Below, piece by piece: positions 52,148 through 60,500 of a DNA stretch of 64,000 nucleotides. The notes below the pieces were generated by a model. That model was not told the origin of the DNA. It ran no database searches and saw nothing but the letters and a program-made list of their open reading frames with translations. The position numbers were made by a program, and so were the translations under genes. Within the stretch, counting starts at the first letter, position 1. The number at the start of each line of letters is the position of its first letter. The DNA is from Desulfosporosinus orientis DSM 765 (GTDB lineage: Bacteria; Bacillota; Desulfitobacteriia; Desulfitobacteriales; Desulfitobacteriaceae): positions 1,290,001-1,354,000 of the forward strand of contig NC_016584.1 of assembly GCF_000235605.1 (NCBI RefSeq). The letters run 5' to 3'.

Positions 52148-53062
52148 CTATGTTTTTAAAATAATTTTACCGGTTAAAGAAGTGTCATACCCTTGCTGTT
52201 GGTTGATGGCCTGAATAAATCCCGGAGATCTTAAGACTTCTAGAAGTTGACGCCAGACAGGAGATTTTTCAGTTTTCCCTAAACAAACGAGATCATAGCG
52301 CTCATGAAACAGGGGAATAAAACCTAGGCCAAGCCTCTGTGCGGCTGACTTTACTCCGACGCCGACATCAGCTTGTCCGCTTGCAACAAGACAAGCGACT
52401 CCTGAGTGGGTGGTTTCTTCATTTTCATAGCCTAAAATTCGGCCGGGAGAAATTTTTGCGGATTTTAGAAAAGCATCAAGACGCAGACGGGTTCCTGATC
52501 CTTTTTGACGGTTGATAAATTGCAAACCTTCTAATGTAATGTCTTCCCAAGCCTGAAGATGTAGAGGATTGCCGGGTGCAACGATGAACCCTTGTTCTCG
52601 TTGAACTAAATTCACAATACAAAAGGATTCTCCCGGAAGAACATGCTTGACAAAAGGAATATTATAGTCTTTGGAGGATTCATCCCAAAGATGTACTCCC
52701 GAAATATCCGCTTCTCGGCGATAGAGCGCAATGAGACCGTCCATGCTTCCTTTAAAGGAAATAGAGGATTCGACGGGTATTGAAGCATGTTTGAGAAACT
52801 CAAAAAGCAATTCAACGACTGGATCATGGCTTCCGATAAAACGAAACATCGGCAAAGTGGATGAATTTTGAGTAATAGTTGATTGTGAAGTGGAACCACT
52901 AGCAGTTCCATGGAGGTATTGCTCAAGAACGGAGGGATTAATCCGAAGTTGACGGCCAATGTGGTGGGCGGGTATCTCGCCGCGTTTAACAAGCTCATAA
53001 AGAGTATATTTTGAAACTTTGAGGATTTTAGCTGCTTCTGCAGCAGTTAAGGTTTCACTCAA
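52148..53062 (-). CDS. HTH-type regulator with binding-protein-like sensor domain
   Basis: 304 residues from TTG 53062, because GGAGG lies 8 bases upstream of it and inside the alternative ATG at 53077. The N-terminus is an excisionase/MerR-like helix-turn-helix (TAAEAAKILKVSKYTLYELVKRGEIPAHHIGRQ). The C-terminal 210 residues form a cytoplasmic type II binding-protein-like domain (ADISGVHLWDES, LQFINRQKGSGTRLRLD, ASGQADVGVGVKSAAQRLGL) homologous to the end of the MoeA fusion at 43911-45818. First gene of the tup operon, so a tungstate/molybdate-responsive regulator of the transporter is likely. Confidence 0.85.
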   Translation of the reverse strand: MSETLTAAEAAKILKVSKYTLYELVKRGEIPAHHIGRQLRINPSVLEQYLHGTASGSTSQSTITQNSSTLPMFRFIGSHDPVVELLFEFLKHASIPVESSISFKGSMDGLIALYRREADISGVHLWDESSKDYNIPFVKHVLPGESFCIVNLVQREQGFIVAPGNPLHLQAWEDITLEGLQFINRQKGSGTRLRLDAFLKSAKISPGRILGYENEETTHSGVACLVASGQADVGVGVKSAAQRLGLGFIPLFHERYDLVCLGKTEKSPVWRQLLEVLRSPGFIQAINQQQGYDTSLTGKIILKT

Positions 53063-53438
53063 ATAATTCACCTCCATTCATCTGAATTAAGTTTAAAATA
53101 GTTGCTCTAACTAGTCAATAAAAGATGTTGGAGTTGTTTTGGTTTAATTTGATCATGTTAGTTCTCTTGGAGTTTAATAATAAGTTACCGATGACAAGTG
53201 TCGTTACATCTTAAGGGCTTTTATCGTAGCATTCAGGGGTATAAGCTCAAAAACTGGAGTATAAGACACCAAAATTACATATATGGAGTAGAATGAATTT
53301 AGATTAGATTTTTTATTGACATCACCAAACTTTGTGCTAAAATTTAACGTGATGGAAATTTGGGGTTGGCAAGCTTTACTGGCGATAAACCCAGATTCCT
53401 TCCTGATTTTTAGTAAAAAAAGGGGGCAAAGATCACAA
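53063..53438. other. divergent control region of tup operon and speD
   Basis: 376 bases. It holds the sigma-A promoter of speD (53316-53343) and an untranslated leader of about 90 bases. Toward the tup side GATGACAAGTGTCG (about 53190-53204) is a partial palindrome that might be an operator. No gene supported. Confidence 0.55.
53316..53343 (+). promoter_or_regulatory. sigma-A promoter of speD
   Basis: TTGACA (53316-53321) and TAAAAT (53338-53343), spacer 16, with TG before the -10. Start near 53350, about 90 bases before the coding region. Confidence 0.75.
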
Positions 53439-53816
53439 TTGGCAAATTCTCTTGGACGTCATGTGTTGGCTGAAATTTATGGGTGCAGTTTCGACATTTT
53501 AAATGATCGAGAGAAGGTCGAAGCACTAATGGTCAACGCAGCATTAGAAGCTGGTGCCGAGGTTCGTGAGGTTGTATTTCACAAGTTTAGTCCTCAAGGG
53601 GTGAGCGGTGTAGTAGTCATTTCAGAATCACACCTAGCCATCCATACCTGGCCAGAAATCGGATACGCGGCTGTAGACGTCTTCACGTGCGGGGACAGTG
53701 TCAATCCCTGGGATGCTTGTAACTATCTAACAGACCATTTTGAAGCAGGGCATATGACAGCAACGGAAATGAAGCGTGGAATCGTTGAGGATCCAAAGGA
53801 AGCGGTAAATATTTAG
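53439..53816 (+). CDS. speD: S-adenosylmethionine decarboxylase proenzyme
   Basis: 125 residues from TTG 53439, giving the usual bacterial SpeD length and N-terminus ([16 protein letters not shown]). The frame is open back to 53316 but that would start inside the promoter. The self-cleavage site with the pyruvoyl-forming serine is in [15 protein letters not shown], and the conserved CGD follows in [13 protein letters not shown]. It makes decarboxylated SAM for spermidine synthesis. No speE is adjacent; it stands alone with its own promoter and terminator. Confidence 0.9.
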   Translation: MANSLGRHVLAEIYGCSFDILNDREKVEALMVNAALEAGAEVREVVFHKFSPQGVSGVVVISESHLAIHTWPEIGYAAVDVFTCGDSVNPWDACNYLTDHFEAGHMTATEMKRGIVEDPKEAVNI

Positions 53817-53892
53817 GAGGGATATTTATTTTACTCCGGACTAAGTCAAGTACGGATGAAGAAGACCGGTCATTCTTTCATTACGGGTACTA

Positions 53893-53945
53893 GATAGACC
53901 TTGTGACTTATGAATGTGAAGTTGCAGGGTCTATTTATATTTTTT
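53893..53945 (+). terminator. terminator of speD
   Basis: ATAGACC (53894-53900) pairs with GGGTCTAT (53927-53934), followed by a T-rich tract. Confidence 0.75.
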
Positions 53946-54077
53946 GGCTAATGTACATATTCTTTTAACAATAATGTCATATTATCAGAGTATATTGCAT
54001 AAATAGGGCAGGAGATTGAATAAATATATCGAATAGATAATAGGTTAATGTCCTAATGGAAGGCAAGGAGCGATAGC

Positions 54078-54845
54078 ATGGTTCCGGTAGATTTCAGCTT
54101 CAGAGGGAGACTGAATACAGTACAGGCGCATTTGCGCGAAGAAATCAACTTTAAGCCCTTTGGCTTTGAAGAATTAGTAAAATTAGAAATGAATGAACTC
54201 GATCAGACAGTTAATCCTGCCATAGTACTAGCCGTAAGCAGTTCTTGTGCAGATCATAACCGACAATCAGAAGCGTTAGCAGGCATTATACAATTCATTT
54301 ATATGGCAAATAAAGTACATAGACTTATGAAAGATGACAGTGACCTTGCGGAAGAACTGAGACAATATCCTGTCCTCGTAGGGGATCTGTTATATGGCAA
54401 GTTTTTTCTGGAGCTCTGTCGTGAAAAGCTGTTGCTCTATTTAAGCCCTCTGGCTCAAGTTATGGGAACCATGAGTCAAGGAGGTATATCGCGATGGCTT
54501 TCTCATGGTAAAAAACTAAGCAGCAGCGAACTGCTTAAAATTATCGAGCTTGAAAGTGCCTCATTAACGGGTACAGCGGCTAGACTAAGTGCCGAACTGG
54601 CTGGTGTAGCTGTTCCCTTGCGTAATAAACTGGAGTCCTTTGGATGGGAAATGGGATTAGCATGGGGAGCTTGGAAGGAAAACATGGAACATACAACAGT
54701 CCGTTCAATTCTTAAGCGGGCTAATGATATCTTAGAGGAGCTTTCTGCAGAAGCTCAACTGGAACTACTCCCTCTCCGGGAAGTTTACCATTACTTAGTC
54801 AAGCAGCTGAACGTGGATTACAATCTTCAAGAGATGGGACTGTAG
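54078..54845 (+). CDS. HepS-like polyprenyl synthase component lacking DDxxD
   Basis: 255 residues, all-helical. It resembles the non-catalytic component 1 of heptaprenyl diphosphate synthase in length (Bacillus HepS is about 250) and in the segment YPVLVGDLLYGKFFLELC, which matches GDYL-type helices of prenyl synthases. Neither aspartate-rich motif is present, so it cannot be catalytic alone; the catalytic partner is at 58628-59596 in the same operon. Start ATG with AAGGAG upstream. It opens a cluster for menaquinone tail synthesis. Assignment is moderate, based on pattern and context. Confidence 0.6.
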   Translation: MVPVDFSFRGRLNTVQAHLREEINFKPFGFEELVKLEMNELDQTVNPAIVLAVSSSCADHNRQSEALAGIIQFIYMANKVHRLMKDDSDLAEELRQYPVLVGDLLYGKFFLELCREKLLLYLSPLAQVMGTMSQGGISRWLSHGKKLSSSELLKIIELESASLTGTAARLSAELAGVAVPLRNKLESFGWEMGLAWGAWKENMEHTTVRSILKRANDILEELSAEAQLELLPLREVYHYLVKQLNVDYNLQEMGL

Positions 54846-54860
54846 CTAACGGGGTGGAGT

Positions 54861-55715
54861 ATGAATAAACTTAAAGTTTTTTTTGAAATGATTAAATTTG
54901 AACATACTATTTTTGCATTACCCTTTGCTTATTTAGGTGCATTTTTAGCATCAAAGGGTGTTCCAGCTGCTGGGAAGCTTTTTTGGATAACTCTGGCAAT
55001 GATTGGAGCCAGAACAGCTGCCATGTCTTTAAACCGGATAATTGACCGGCACATTGACGCACGTAATCCAAGGACAGCTCAGAGAGCATTGCCGGCCGGT
55101 CAGCTCAAGGTCTATGAGGTTTACGTCTATACGATGCTCTCCTTTCTGCTTTTAGGCATTTCAGCCTATAAGCTTAATCTTTTGGCTTTATGGTTAATGC
55201 CGATTGCTGTTTTTTTTCTGGTCTTGTACTCTTACACCAAACGATTCACCTGGGTCTGCCATTTCGTATTAGGTATTTCTTTAGGATTAGCTCCGCCGGG
55301 AGCTTGGATCGGAGTTACCGGTCATTGGGCGTTGGCCCCTGTTCTTTTAGGTTTAGGAGTCATGACTTGGGTCGCCGGTTTCGATGTGGTTTATGCTTGT
55401 CAAGATGTGGAGTTTGACCGTAAAGAAGGCCTTTACTCCATTCCCGCAGTTTTTGGGGTTAAGAGGAGTTTAGAAATTTCCGCATTTCTGCATATTATAG
55501 CACCGGTCCTTTTTATTGCAGTGGGTGTGGTCATGTCCTTAAGTTGGCTCTTTTATATTGGAGTCGGAATTGCGATTTTCTTACTACTCCGGCAGCACCA
55601 TCTTGTCTCAGCAGATGATCTTTCGAAAATTGGTATTGCTTTTTTTGATCTTAATGGTTACTTAAGCATTTTGCTGTTTGTTTTCTCCGTTCTGGATTTG
55701 CTTTTATTGCACTGA
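54861..55715 (+). CDS. mqnP: UbiA-family prenyltransferase of futalosine menaquinone pathway
   Basis: 284 residues, about eight membrane segments. Both Mg-prenyl-diphosphate motifs are present: NRIIDRHIDARNPRT and DVVYACQDVEFDRKEG. It attaches the isoprenoid tail to the menaquinone ring precursor in the membrane. The MqnP assignment rather than UbiA or MenA follows from adjacency to mqnC and a MqnE-like gene. GGGGTGGAG precedes the ATG. Confidence 0.85.
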   Translation: MNKLKVFFEMIKFEHTIFALPFAYLGAFLASKGVPAAGKLFWITLAMIGARTAAMSLNRIIDRHIDARNPRTAQRALPAGQLKVYEVYVYTMLSFLLLGISAYKLNLLALWLMPIAVFFLVLYSYTKRFTWVCHFVLGISLGLAPPGAWIGVTGHWALAPVLLGLGVMTWVAGFDVVYACQDVEFDRKEGLYSIPAVFGVKRSLEISAFLHIIAPVLFIAVGVVMSLSWLFYIGVGIAIFLLLRQHHLVSADDLSKIGIAFFDLNGYLSILLFVFSVLDLLLLH

Positions 55716-55737
55716 ACATAAAGGAGGGGGGGAGATT

Positions 55738-56418
55738 ATGCCCTCACTGTTTGCTCAAAGCGAACTTGCAGATTTGATTGATAAAGTGGAAAAAGGACAA
55801 CGCCTGGATTATCATGACGGCATGCGCATGATGAAAAGTCAAGAAATTTTAACGTTGGGCTATATGGCCAATCTAATACGAGAACAAAAACACGGCAACA
55901 GAACTTACTATGTTGTCAATCGTCCTATTGATTATACGGATGTCTGCGCTTCTTTCCCGGGAAGTGAGAGGAGATCCACGGCAACGTTAGTTTACGGGGA
56001 CCAAGAATCAAAGGAGAAAAGGATTGAAGGTTTAATACAAATCCGGACTCTTCAGGATCAGGCTCAAGAATTTTTCGTTTTTAGCCCGCTGCCTTTTTAC
56101 AAGGGGAATCCGAACTTGGAAGGGAGTATGGGTCTTCCTCTTACTACTGGGTATGACGATCTGAAAATGCTTGCCATCTCCAGGATCCTCCTGGACAATA
56201 TTGATCATATCAAAGGGTTTTGGATGTTTCTGGGCCTTAAGCTGGCACAGGTTTCTTTAGCTTTCGGAGTTGATGAATTAGATGGCACGGTTGAAGAAAC
56301 AATGTCTGCTGAGGGCTTAAGTCTTAGTAAACAAGCCTTAATCAACCTGGTTACTAAAGCAGGGAGAGATGCGGTGGAAAGGAAAGTGCATGCAAACGAC
56401 AACCTTAAAAATCATTGA
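55738..56418 (+). CDS. MqnE-like protein lacking radical SAM core
   Basis: 226 residues from ATG 55738 with GGAGGGGGG upstream. The N-terminal 60 residues and the C-terminal 120 residues follow the aminodeoxyfutalosine synthase (MqnE) pattern (YYVVNRPIDYTDVC; TGYDDLKMLAISRILLDNIDHIKGFW...LKLAQVSLAFGVDELDGTVEE), but MqnE is about 360-370 residues. The CxxxCxxC motif is reduced to one Cys and roughly 140 residues of the barrel are missing. The frame is intact and sits between mqnP and mqnC, overlapping mqnC by 29 bases, so it looks maintained rather than decaying. It cannot be a radical SAM enzyme; a structural partner is possible. Confidence 0.75.
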   Translation: MPSLFAQSELADLIDKVEKGQRLDYHDGMRMMKSQEILTLGYMANLIREQKHGNRTYYVVNRPIDYTDVCASFPGSERRSTATLVYGDQESKEKRIEGLIQIRTLQDQAQEFFVFSPLPFYKGNPNLEGSMGLPLTTGYDDLKMLAISRILLDNIDHIKGFWMFLGLKLAQVSLAFGVDELDGTVEETMSAEGLSLSKQALINLVTKAGRDAVERKVHANDNLKNH

Positions 56419-57472
56419 AAAGCGTTTGGCCGGTGAGCGGTTATCAGTTCAGGAAGGAATTGATTTGCTGCAGCATGCTGATCTTCTTTCCTTGGGACAA
56501 GGTGCTGATCTTATTCGAAAACAGATGCATCCTGAAAAAGTAGTGACCTTTGTCATTGACCGAAATATTAATTATACGAATATTTGTTCCTGCCAATGTA
56601 AGTTTTGTGCTTTTTATTGTAAACCGGAAGATCCCGAAGGATATATTTTGTCACAGGACGCATTACATGCTAAAATTGAAGAAACGATTGCAGTAGGAGG
56701 AACTCAGCTTCTGATTCAAGGAGGCTTGCATCCGGATCTGAATTTAGAGTACTTTGAAAATCTGCTGCGAGATATTAAAACCCATTATCCTATTCATGTT
56801 CACTCATTTAGCCCTCCGGAAATTTGGGATCTTGCCAACAAATCGAATTTATCCATAAAGGAGGTTATACAACGCCTTCGAGATGCAGGATTAGATTCAA
56901 TTCCCGGAGGAGGAGCTGAAATCCTGGATGATCGTGTCCGACACCTGATTAGTCCCAATAAAATTGGTTGGCGGCAGTGGATGGATGTCATGACTACTGC
57001 ACATGAGCTGGGAATGAAAACGACGGCAACAATGATGTTTGGACATGTGGAAACCTTCGAAGAGCGAATTTTACATATGGTGCGTGTTAGGGAGGCTCAG
57101 GATCAAACAGGCGGGTTTACAGCATTTATTCCTTGGAGTTTTGCTCCGGCCAATACAATCCTTGGCGGAGAAGGAAGCACTGGGGTTGAGTATTTACGGA
57201 CACTTGCTGTGGCTCGGTTGATGCTGGATAATGTTCCTAATATACAAGCCTCTTGGGTGACACAGGGAGCTAAAATGGCTCAGGTTGCCTTAAGCTTTGG
57301 CGCCAATGATTTCGGCAGCACCATGTTGGAGGAAAACGTGGTTCGGGCTGCCGGGGTGCGAACACGTGTCCCGTTACAGGAGATTATTCGTTGTATTGAA
57401 GATGCCGGCTGCCAAGCTGTGCAGCGAAATACACATTACGAATGTCTAAAGGTGTACAGGAAGGAAGTGTAG
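56390..57472 (+). CDS. mqnC: cyclic dehypoxanthinyl futalosine synthase
   Basis: 360 residues from ATG 56390, with AAAGGAAAG upstream. Radical SAM cluster motif CSCQCKFCAFY in the typical MqnC setting VIDRNINYTNIC, followed by GGTQLLIQGGLHPDL and GLDSIPGGGAEIL. It cyclises dehypoxanthinyl futalosine in the futalosine route to menaquinone. Its presence implies that the organism makes menaquinone by this route, with other mqn genes elsewhere. Confidence 0.92.
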   Translation: MQTTTLKIIEKRLAGERLSVQEGIDLLQHADLLSLGQGADLIRKQMHPEKVVTFVIDRNINYTNICSCQCKFCAFYCKPEDPEGYILSQDALHAKIEETIAVGGTQLLIQGGLHPDLNLEYFENLLRDIKTHYPIHVHSFSPPEIWDLANKSNLSIKEVIQRLRDAGLDSIPGGGAEILDDRVRHLISPNKIGWRQWMDVMTTAHELGMKTTATMMFGHVETFEERILHMVRVREAQDQTGGFTAFIPWSFAPANTILGGEGSTGVEYLRTLAVARLMLDNVPNIQASWVTQGAKMAQVALSFGANDFGSTMLEENVVRAAGVRTRVPLQEIIRCIEDAGCQAVQRNTHYECLKVYRKEV

Positions 57473-57476
57473 GAGG

Positions 57477-58244
57477 ATGCGTAGGCGCAAACGAGGGATA
57501 AATGAGGCTAATATGCCGTTAATGGAACATTTAATTGCCTTACGCAAGGTGCTGGTAATATCCGCCTATGCAATCTTAATAGGTACCGTCGTTGGCTGGA
57601 TTTTTAGTGATCGTATGTTTCGATATCTTGCTGCTCCTGTGGCACCGTTAAAAAATATCACTTTTGTAACAACGACGCCTATGGAACCTATGTTAGTAAA
57701 ATTAAAGGTCTCTTTGATAATTGGTGTCGTACTCTCCTTGCCAATTGTTCTATGGCAAATTTGGAGTTTTGTCCTGCCTGCCTTGAAGCAAAACGAGCGG
57801 AAATATCTTTATTTAATTGTACCAAGTTCAGTGATTCTTTTTTTGAGCGGGGCATCCTTATGTTTCTTTGTTGTCTTGCCCATCGGGTTAAAGTTTCTGC
57901 TTTTTGTGGGAGGAGAGTCGATTACATCCTACACTCCTTTGCTGACGAAAACTTCTTACTTGAATTTCCTGATAACCATTCTTCTGACGTTTGGTTTGGT
58001 TTTTCAGCTTCCAATTGTTTTATTAGTTTTAATTAGATTAGGTGTCGTCAGCCCAAAGGTTTTAGCAACAAAAAGGCGCTGGGCAATTCTTATCATAGTC
58101 CTATTAGCAGTCATCGTCTCGCCAACACCAGATTTGCTTACTCAGCTTCTTATGGCGGGGCCAATGTACCTCCTCTATGAAATAAGTATCTGGTTGGGCT
58201 ACCTTGTTGCTCGAAAACGGGAAAAAGAGCTGGCTCTGAAATAA
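57477..58244 (+). CDS. tatC: twin-arginine translocase subunit TatC
   Basis: 255 residues, six membrane segments. TatC landmarks: MEHLIALRKVL at the N-terminus, LPIVLWQIWSFVLPALKQNERKY, FLITILLTFGLVFQLPIVL and VIVSPTPDLLTQLLMAGPMYLLYEISI. The ATG at 57477 directly follows GGAGG with an additional GGAAGG further up; ATG 57513 (GAGG 5 bases upstream) is a possible alternative giving MPLMEHL. It forms the Tat receptor core for folded cofactor-containing proteins, with TatA next door. Confidence 0.92.
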   Translation: MRRRKRGINEANMPLMEHLIALRKVLVISAYAILIGTVVGWIFSDRMFRYLAAPVAPLKNITFVTTTPMEPMLVKLKVSLIIGVVLSLPIVLWQIWSFVLPALKQNERKYLYLIVPSSVILFLSGASLCFFVVLPIGLKFLLFVGGESITSYTPLLTKTSYLNFLITILLTFGLVFQLPIVLLVLIRLGVVSPKVLATKRRWAILIIVLLAVIVSPTPDLLTQLLMAGPMYLLYEISIWLGYLVARKREKELALK

Positions 58245-58257
58245 AGGGGGACAAATC

Positions 58258-58620
58258 ATGGGCATCAGTGAAATATTTTTAATCTTAGTTGTGGTTCTGA
58301 TCCTGTTTGGACCTGAGGATTTGCCCGTTATTGCTCGGTCAATTGGGAAACTCGTGTTTGAAATTAGGAAAGCCACTGATGAATTAACCAAAGAATTTCA
58401 AGGTACAATAAACACTCCCACTAATATAATTAACAAAGCTTTTGAACAGACTATGTCGTCAAGTGCAGCCAAGAAGGATACCGATCCATCACCTAGTGAA
58501 ACGCAGGACAGTAAAACAGACGAAGTCTTACTTTCTTACGAGGATGAAATCCCGAAAGACCCACTGGCGGAACTGCCATCAGATATGGTATCTTATGAAG
58601 AAAAGGGTGCGAGCAGGTGA
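58258..58620 (+). CDS. tatA: twin-arginine translocase subunit TatA/B
   Basis: 120 residues. N-terminal membrane helix MGISEIFLILVVVLILFGPEDLPVIAR with the FGP hinge and the following amphipathic helix; the C-terminal half is polar and disordered. Length and the Glu near residue 5 allow TatA or TatB, as is common in Firmicutes with one such gene. AAAGGGGG precedes the ATG. Operon with tatC. Confidence 0.88.
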   Translation: MGISEIFLILVVVLILFGPEDLPVIARSIGKLVFEIRKATDELTKEFQGTINTPTNIINKAFEQTMSSSAAKKDTDPSPSETQDSKTDEVLLSYEDEIPKDPLAELPSDMVSYEEKGASR

Positions 58621-58627
58621 ATCGGTT

Positions 58628-59596
58628 TTGAAACAACTCTGGCTCTTCAATCAGATAAATTCAGATTTACAACGGGTTGAAAAAGAACTGACTAAATTTG
58701 TGGAGACGGGTTACCCGATTCTCCAAGATTCTGCTGTCCATTTGTTAGCTGCTGGAGGCAAACGTTTGCGCCCGGCTTTTACGCTCTTAGCCGGCAAATT
58801 CTATGGCTATCCTGTAGAGCGGTTAATGCCGGTGGCCATGGCCTTGGAGCTTATCCATATGTCCTCACTGGTTCATGACGATGTTGTTGATGCATCGATG
58901 ACAAGAAGAGGCCGAGAGACGGTCAAAGCAAAATGGGGTAATATTGTTTCTGTCGAAACAGGGGATTATCTTTTGGCTAAATCTTTAGTACTCATTTCTG
59001 AAATTGATCATCCGGAAGTATCCCGTATATTAGCGGAGATCAGTGTGGAAATGTGTCAAGGAGAGATCCAGCAAATTAAATGTACATTTGATGTGGAGCA
59101 AACTCTCAAACAGTACTATTACCGTATCAAACGCAAAACTGCTTTATTAATATCAGCCTGCTGCAAATTAGGAGCTTTGGTTTCAGGTGCCCCGAAACAC
59201 CAAATTTGGGCATTGGGTGCTTATGGCCATTCATTGGGTATGGCATTTCAGATTGTGGATGACGTATTAGATATTACTGCGAAACCATCTGAGTTTGGCA
59301 AACCCATTGGCGGAGATTTGCGCCAGGGAATTATGACCCTTCCTATGATTTTAGCTCTTAAGTTATCTCCGGAGCCTTCCCGATTAAAGTCTTTACTCAA
59401 GAAAACGGACAAAACGGATGATGAAGTATGGGAGACCATTGACATCATCAAATCCACCGGTGCGATTGATCAGTCGATGCAGCTTGTGGATTTATATATT
59501 GAAAAGGCTAAAAAACGTTTGTCCGATTTGCCTAAGATTCCAACTCGTAAAGCCTTAGAAGATCTGGCCGAATTTATCCGGACACGCAAATTTTAG
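58628..59596 (+). CDS. hepT: polyprenyl diphosphate synthase (HepT-like catalytic subunit)
   Basis: 322 residues from TTG 58628, with AGGTG 8 bases upstream; an upstream frame overlaps tatA in another phase and is rejected. Both aspartate-rich motifs are intact: LVHDDVVDAS and FQIVDDVLDITA, with GGKRLRPAF and the GGDLRQG loop. It makes the long prenyl diphosphate for menaquinone, possibly together with the HepS-like product at 54078. Last gene before a terminator. Confidence 0.88.
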   Translation: MKQLWLFNQINSDLQRVEKELTKFVETGYPILQDSAVHLLAAGGKRLRPAFTLLAGKFYGYPVERLMPVAMALELIHMSSLVHDDVVDASMTRRGRETVKAKWGNIVSVETGDYLLAKSLVLISEIDHPEVSRILAEISVEMCQGEIQQIKCTFDVEQTLKQYYYRIKRKTALLISACCKLGALVSGAPKHQIWALGAYGHSLGMAFQIVDDVLDITAKPSEFGKPIGGDLRQGIMTLPMILALKLSPEPSRLKSLLKKTDKTDDEVWETIDIIKSTGAIDQSMQLVDLYIEKAKKRLSDLPKIPTRKALEDLAEFIRTRKF

Positions 59597-59609
59597 TGGT
59601 TACAAAATT

Positions 59610-59642
59610 GTGCCCTGCATAAGCTGCAGGGCTTAATTTTAT
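59610..59642 (+). terminator. terminator of menaquinone/tat operon
   Basis: GCCCTGCA (59612-59619) pairs with TGCAGGGC (59625-59632), followed by AATTTTAT. Confidence 0.8.
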
Positions 59643-59658
59643 ACTTAGCTGCCGATTT

Positions 59659-59732
59659 ATGAATGGGTTCATTTTTATTTGACACCATAATTACAACCAC
59701 TTATAATTAAAAAGTGAATGGGTTCACTTTTT
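59659..59732. promoter_or_regulatory. consensus promoter flanked by two palindromic operators (TetR gene)
   Basis: TTGACA (59679-59684) and TATAAT (59702-59707) are separated by exactly 17 bases. Operators ATGAA-TGGG-TTCAT (59659-59672) and AAAGTGAA-TGGG-TTCACTTT (59711-59730) share the core TGAATGGGTTCA, one upstream of -35 and one over the start region. Typical of repressor autoregulation. Confidence 0.8.
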
Positions 59733-59767
59733 TGGCTTTACCAAGTCAAATTTCTGGAGGGGTTACA

Positions 59768-60373
59768 ATGCTTCAGGAAATAAGCAAACGAGAACTTAAA
59801 AAGTTACAAACGAGAAAGACCATATCTGAAATCGCCTTAAAGCTTTTTATTGATAAAGGACTTAATGAAACAACCGTTGCCGAGATTATGGAAAGGGCAG
59901 CCCTGGGAACTGGAACTTTTTATAATTATTTCGAATCTAAGGAAGCAATCTTAAAATACTGCCTTTCTGAAAAAATTGATCAAGCTGAACAAACCTGTGC
60001 AGACATACAGGCTTCAGCGTTAAATTCAATGGAAAAGTTGTCCCAAATTCTTCAGGTTATAGGGAAAACTCACCATCAAAATCGGCAGCTGATCAGTTTG
60101 TATATGAAATCCTATCGTAATGTGGATAAAGTTGATAAAGAGCCTCCTCACGGGTCTAGGTTTGAGGAGATTCTCTCCGGCATTATCTTAGAAGGGCAAG
60201 AGAAAAATGAGTTTAGAAAAGATATTCCTCTGGAAGTTATCAATGAGATGTTCTCCAGTATCCTTATGTCTACCATGAGCAGTAATTTAAAGCTTTCCTT
60301 TATGGACAACCTTAACTATAAGCATTCGTTGCTTCTTGAGGGAGTTGTGAAAAAGAAAGATTCATCAGCTTGA
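59768..60373 (+). CDS. TetR-family transcriptional regulator
   Basis: 201 residues from ATG 59768 with GGAGGGG upstream. N-terminal TetR helix-turn-helix: TRKTISEIALKLFIDKGLNETTVAEIMERAALGTGTFYNYFESKEAIL. The C-terminal ligand domain is unassigned. The gene is preceded by a strong promoter overlapped by twin palindromes that are presumably its own binding sites. Its targets are unknown; the next genes are resB-resC, but with a 127-base gap that has no TGAATGGGTTCA site. Confidence 0.9.
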   Translation: MLQEISKRELKKLQTRKTISEIALKLFIDKGLNETTVAEIMERAALGTGTFYNYFESKEAILKYCLSEKIDQAEQTCADIQASALNSMEKLSQILQVIGKTHHQNRQLISLYMKSYRNVDKVDKEPPHGSRFEEILSGIILEGQEKNEFRKDIPLEVINEMFSSILMSTMSSNLKLSFMDNLNYKHSLLLEGVVKKKDSSA

Positions 60374-60500
60374 TGTGTTCTGCTGCTCCCGGGGCCTTAA
60401 CTTCATATCCATACTTTTTTGGGGTATAATAACATTTACGCAGTATTTGCTTGGTTTTCCGAAAAATATAAAATAACTTGACTAGAAATGGGGCGATTTA

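Noticed and set aside
53316-53438. 41-codon N-terminal extension of SpeD
   Set aside because: It would start inside the -35 element; SpeD normally begins at the residues encoded from 53439.
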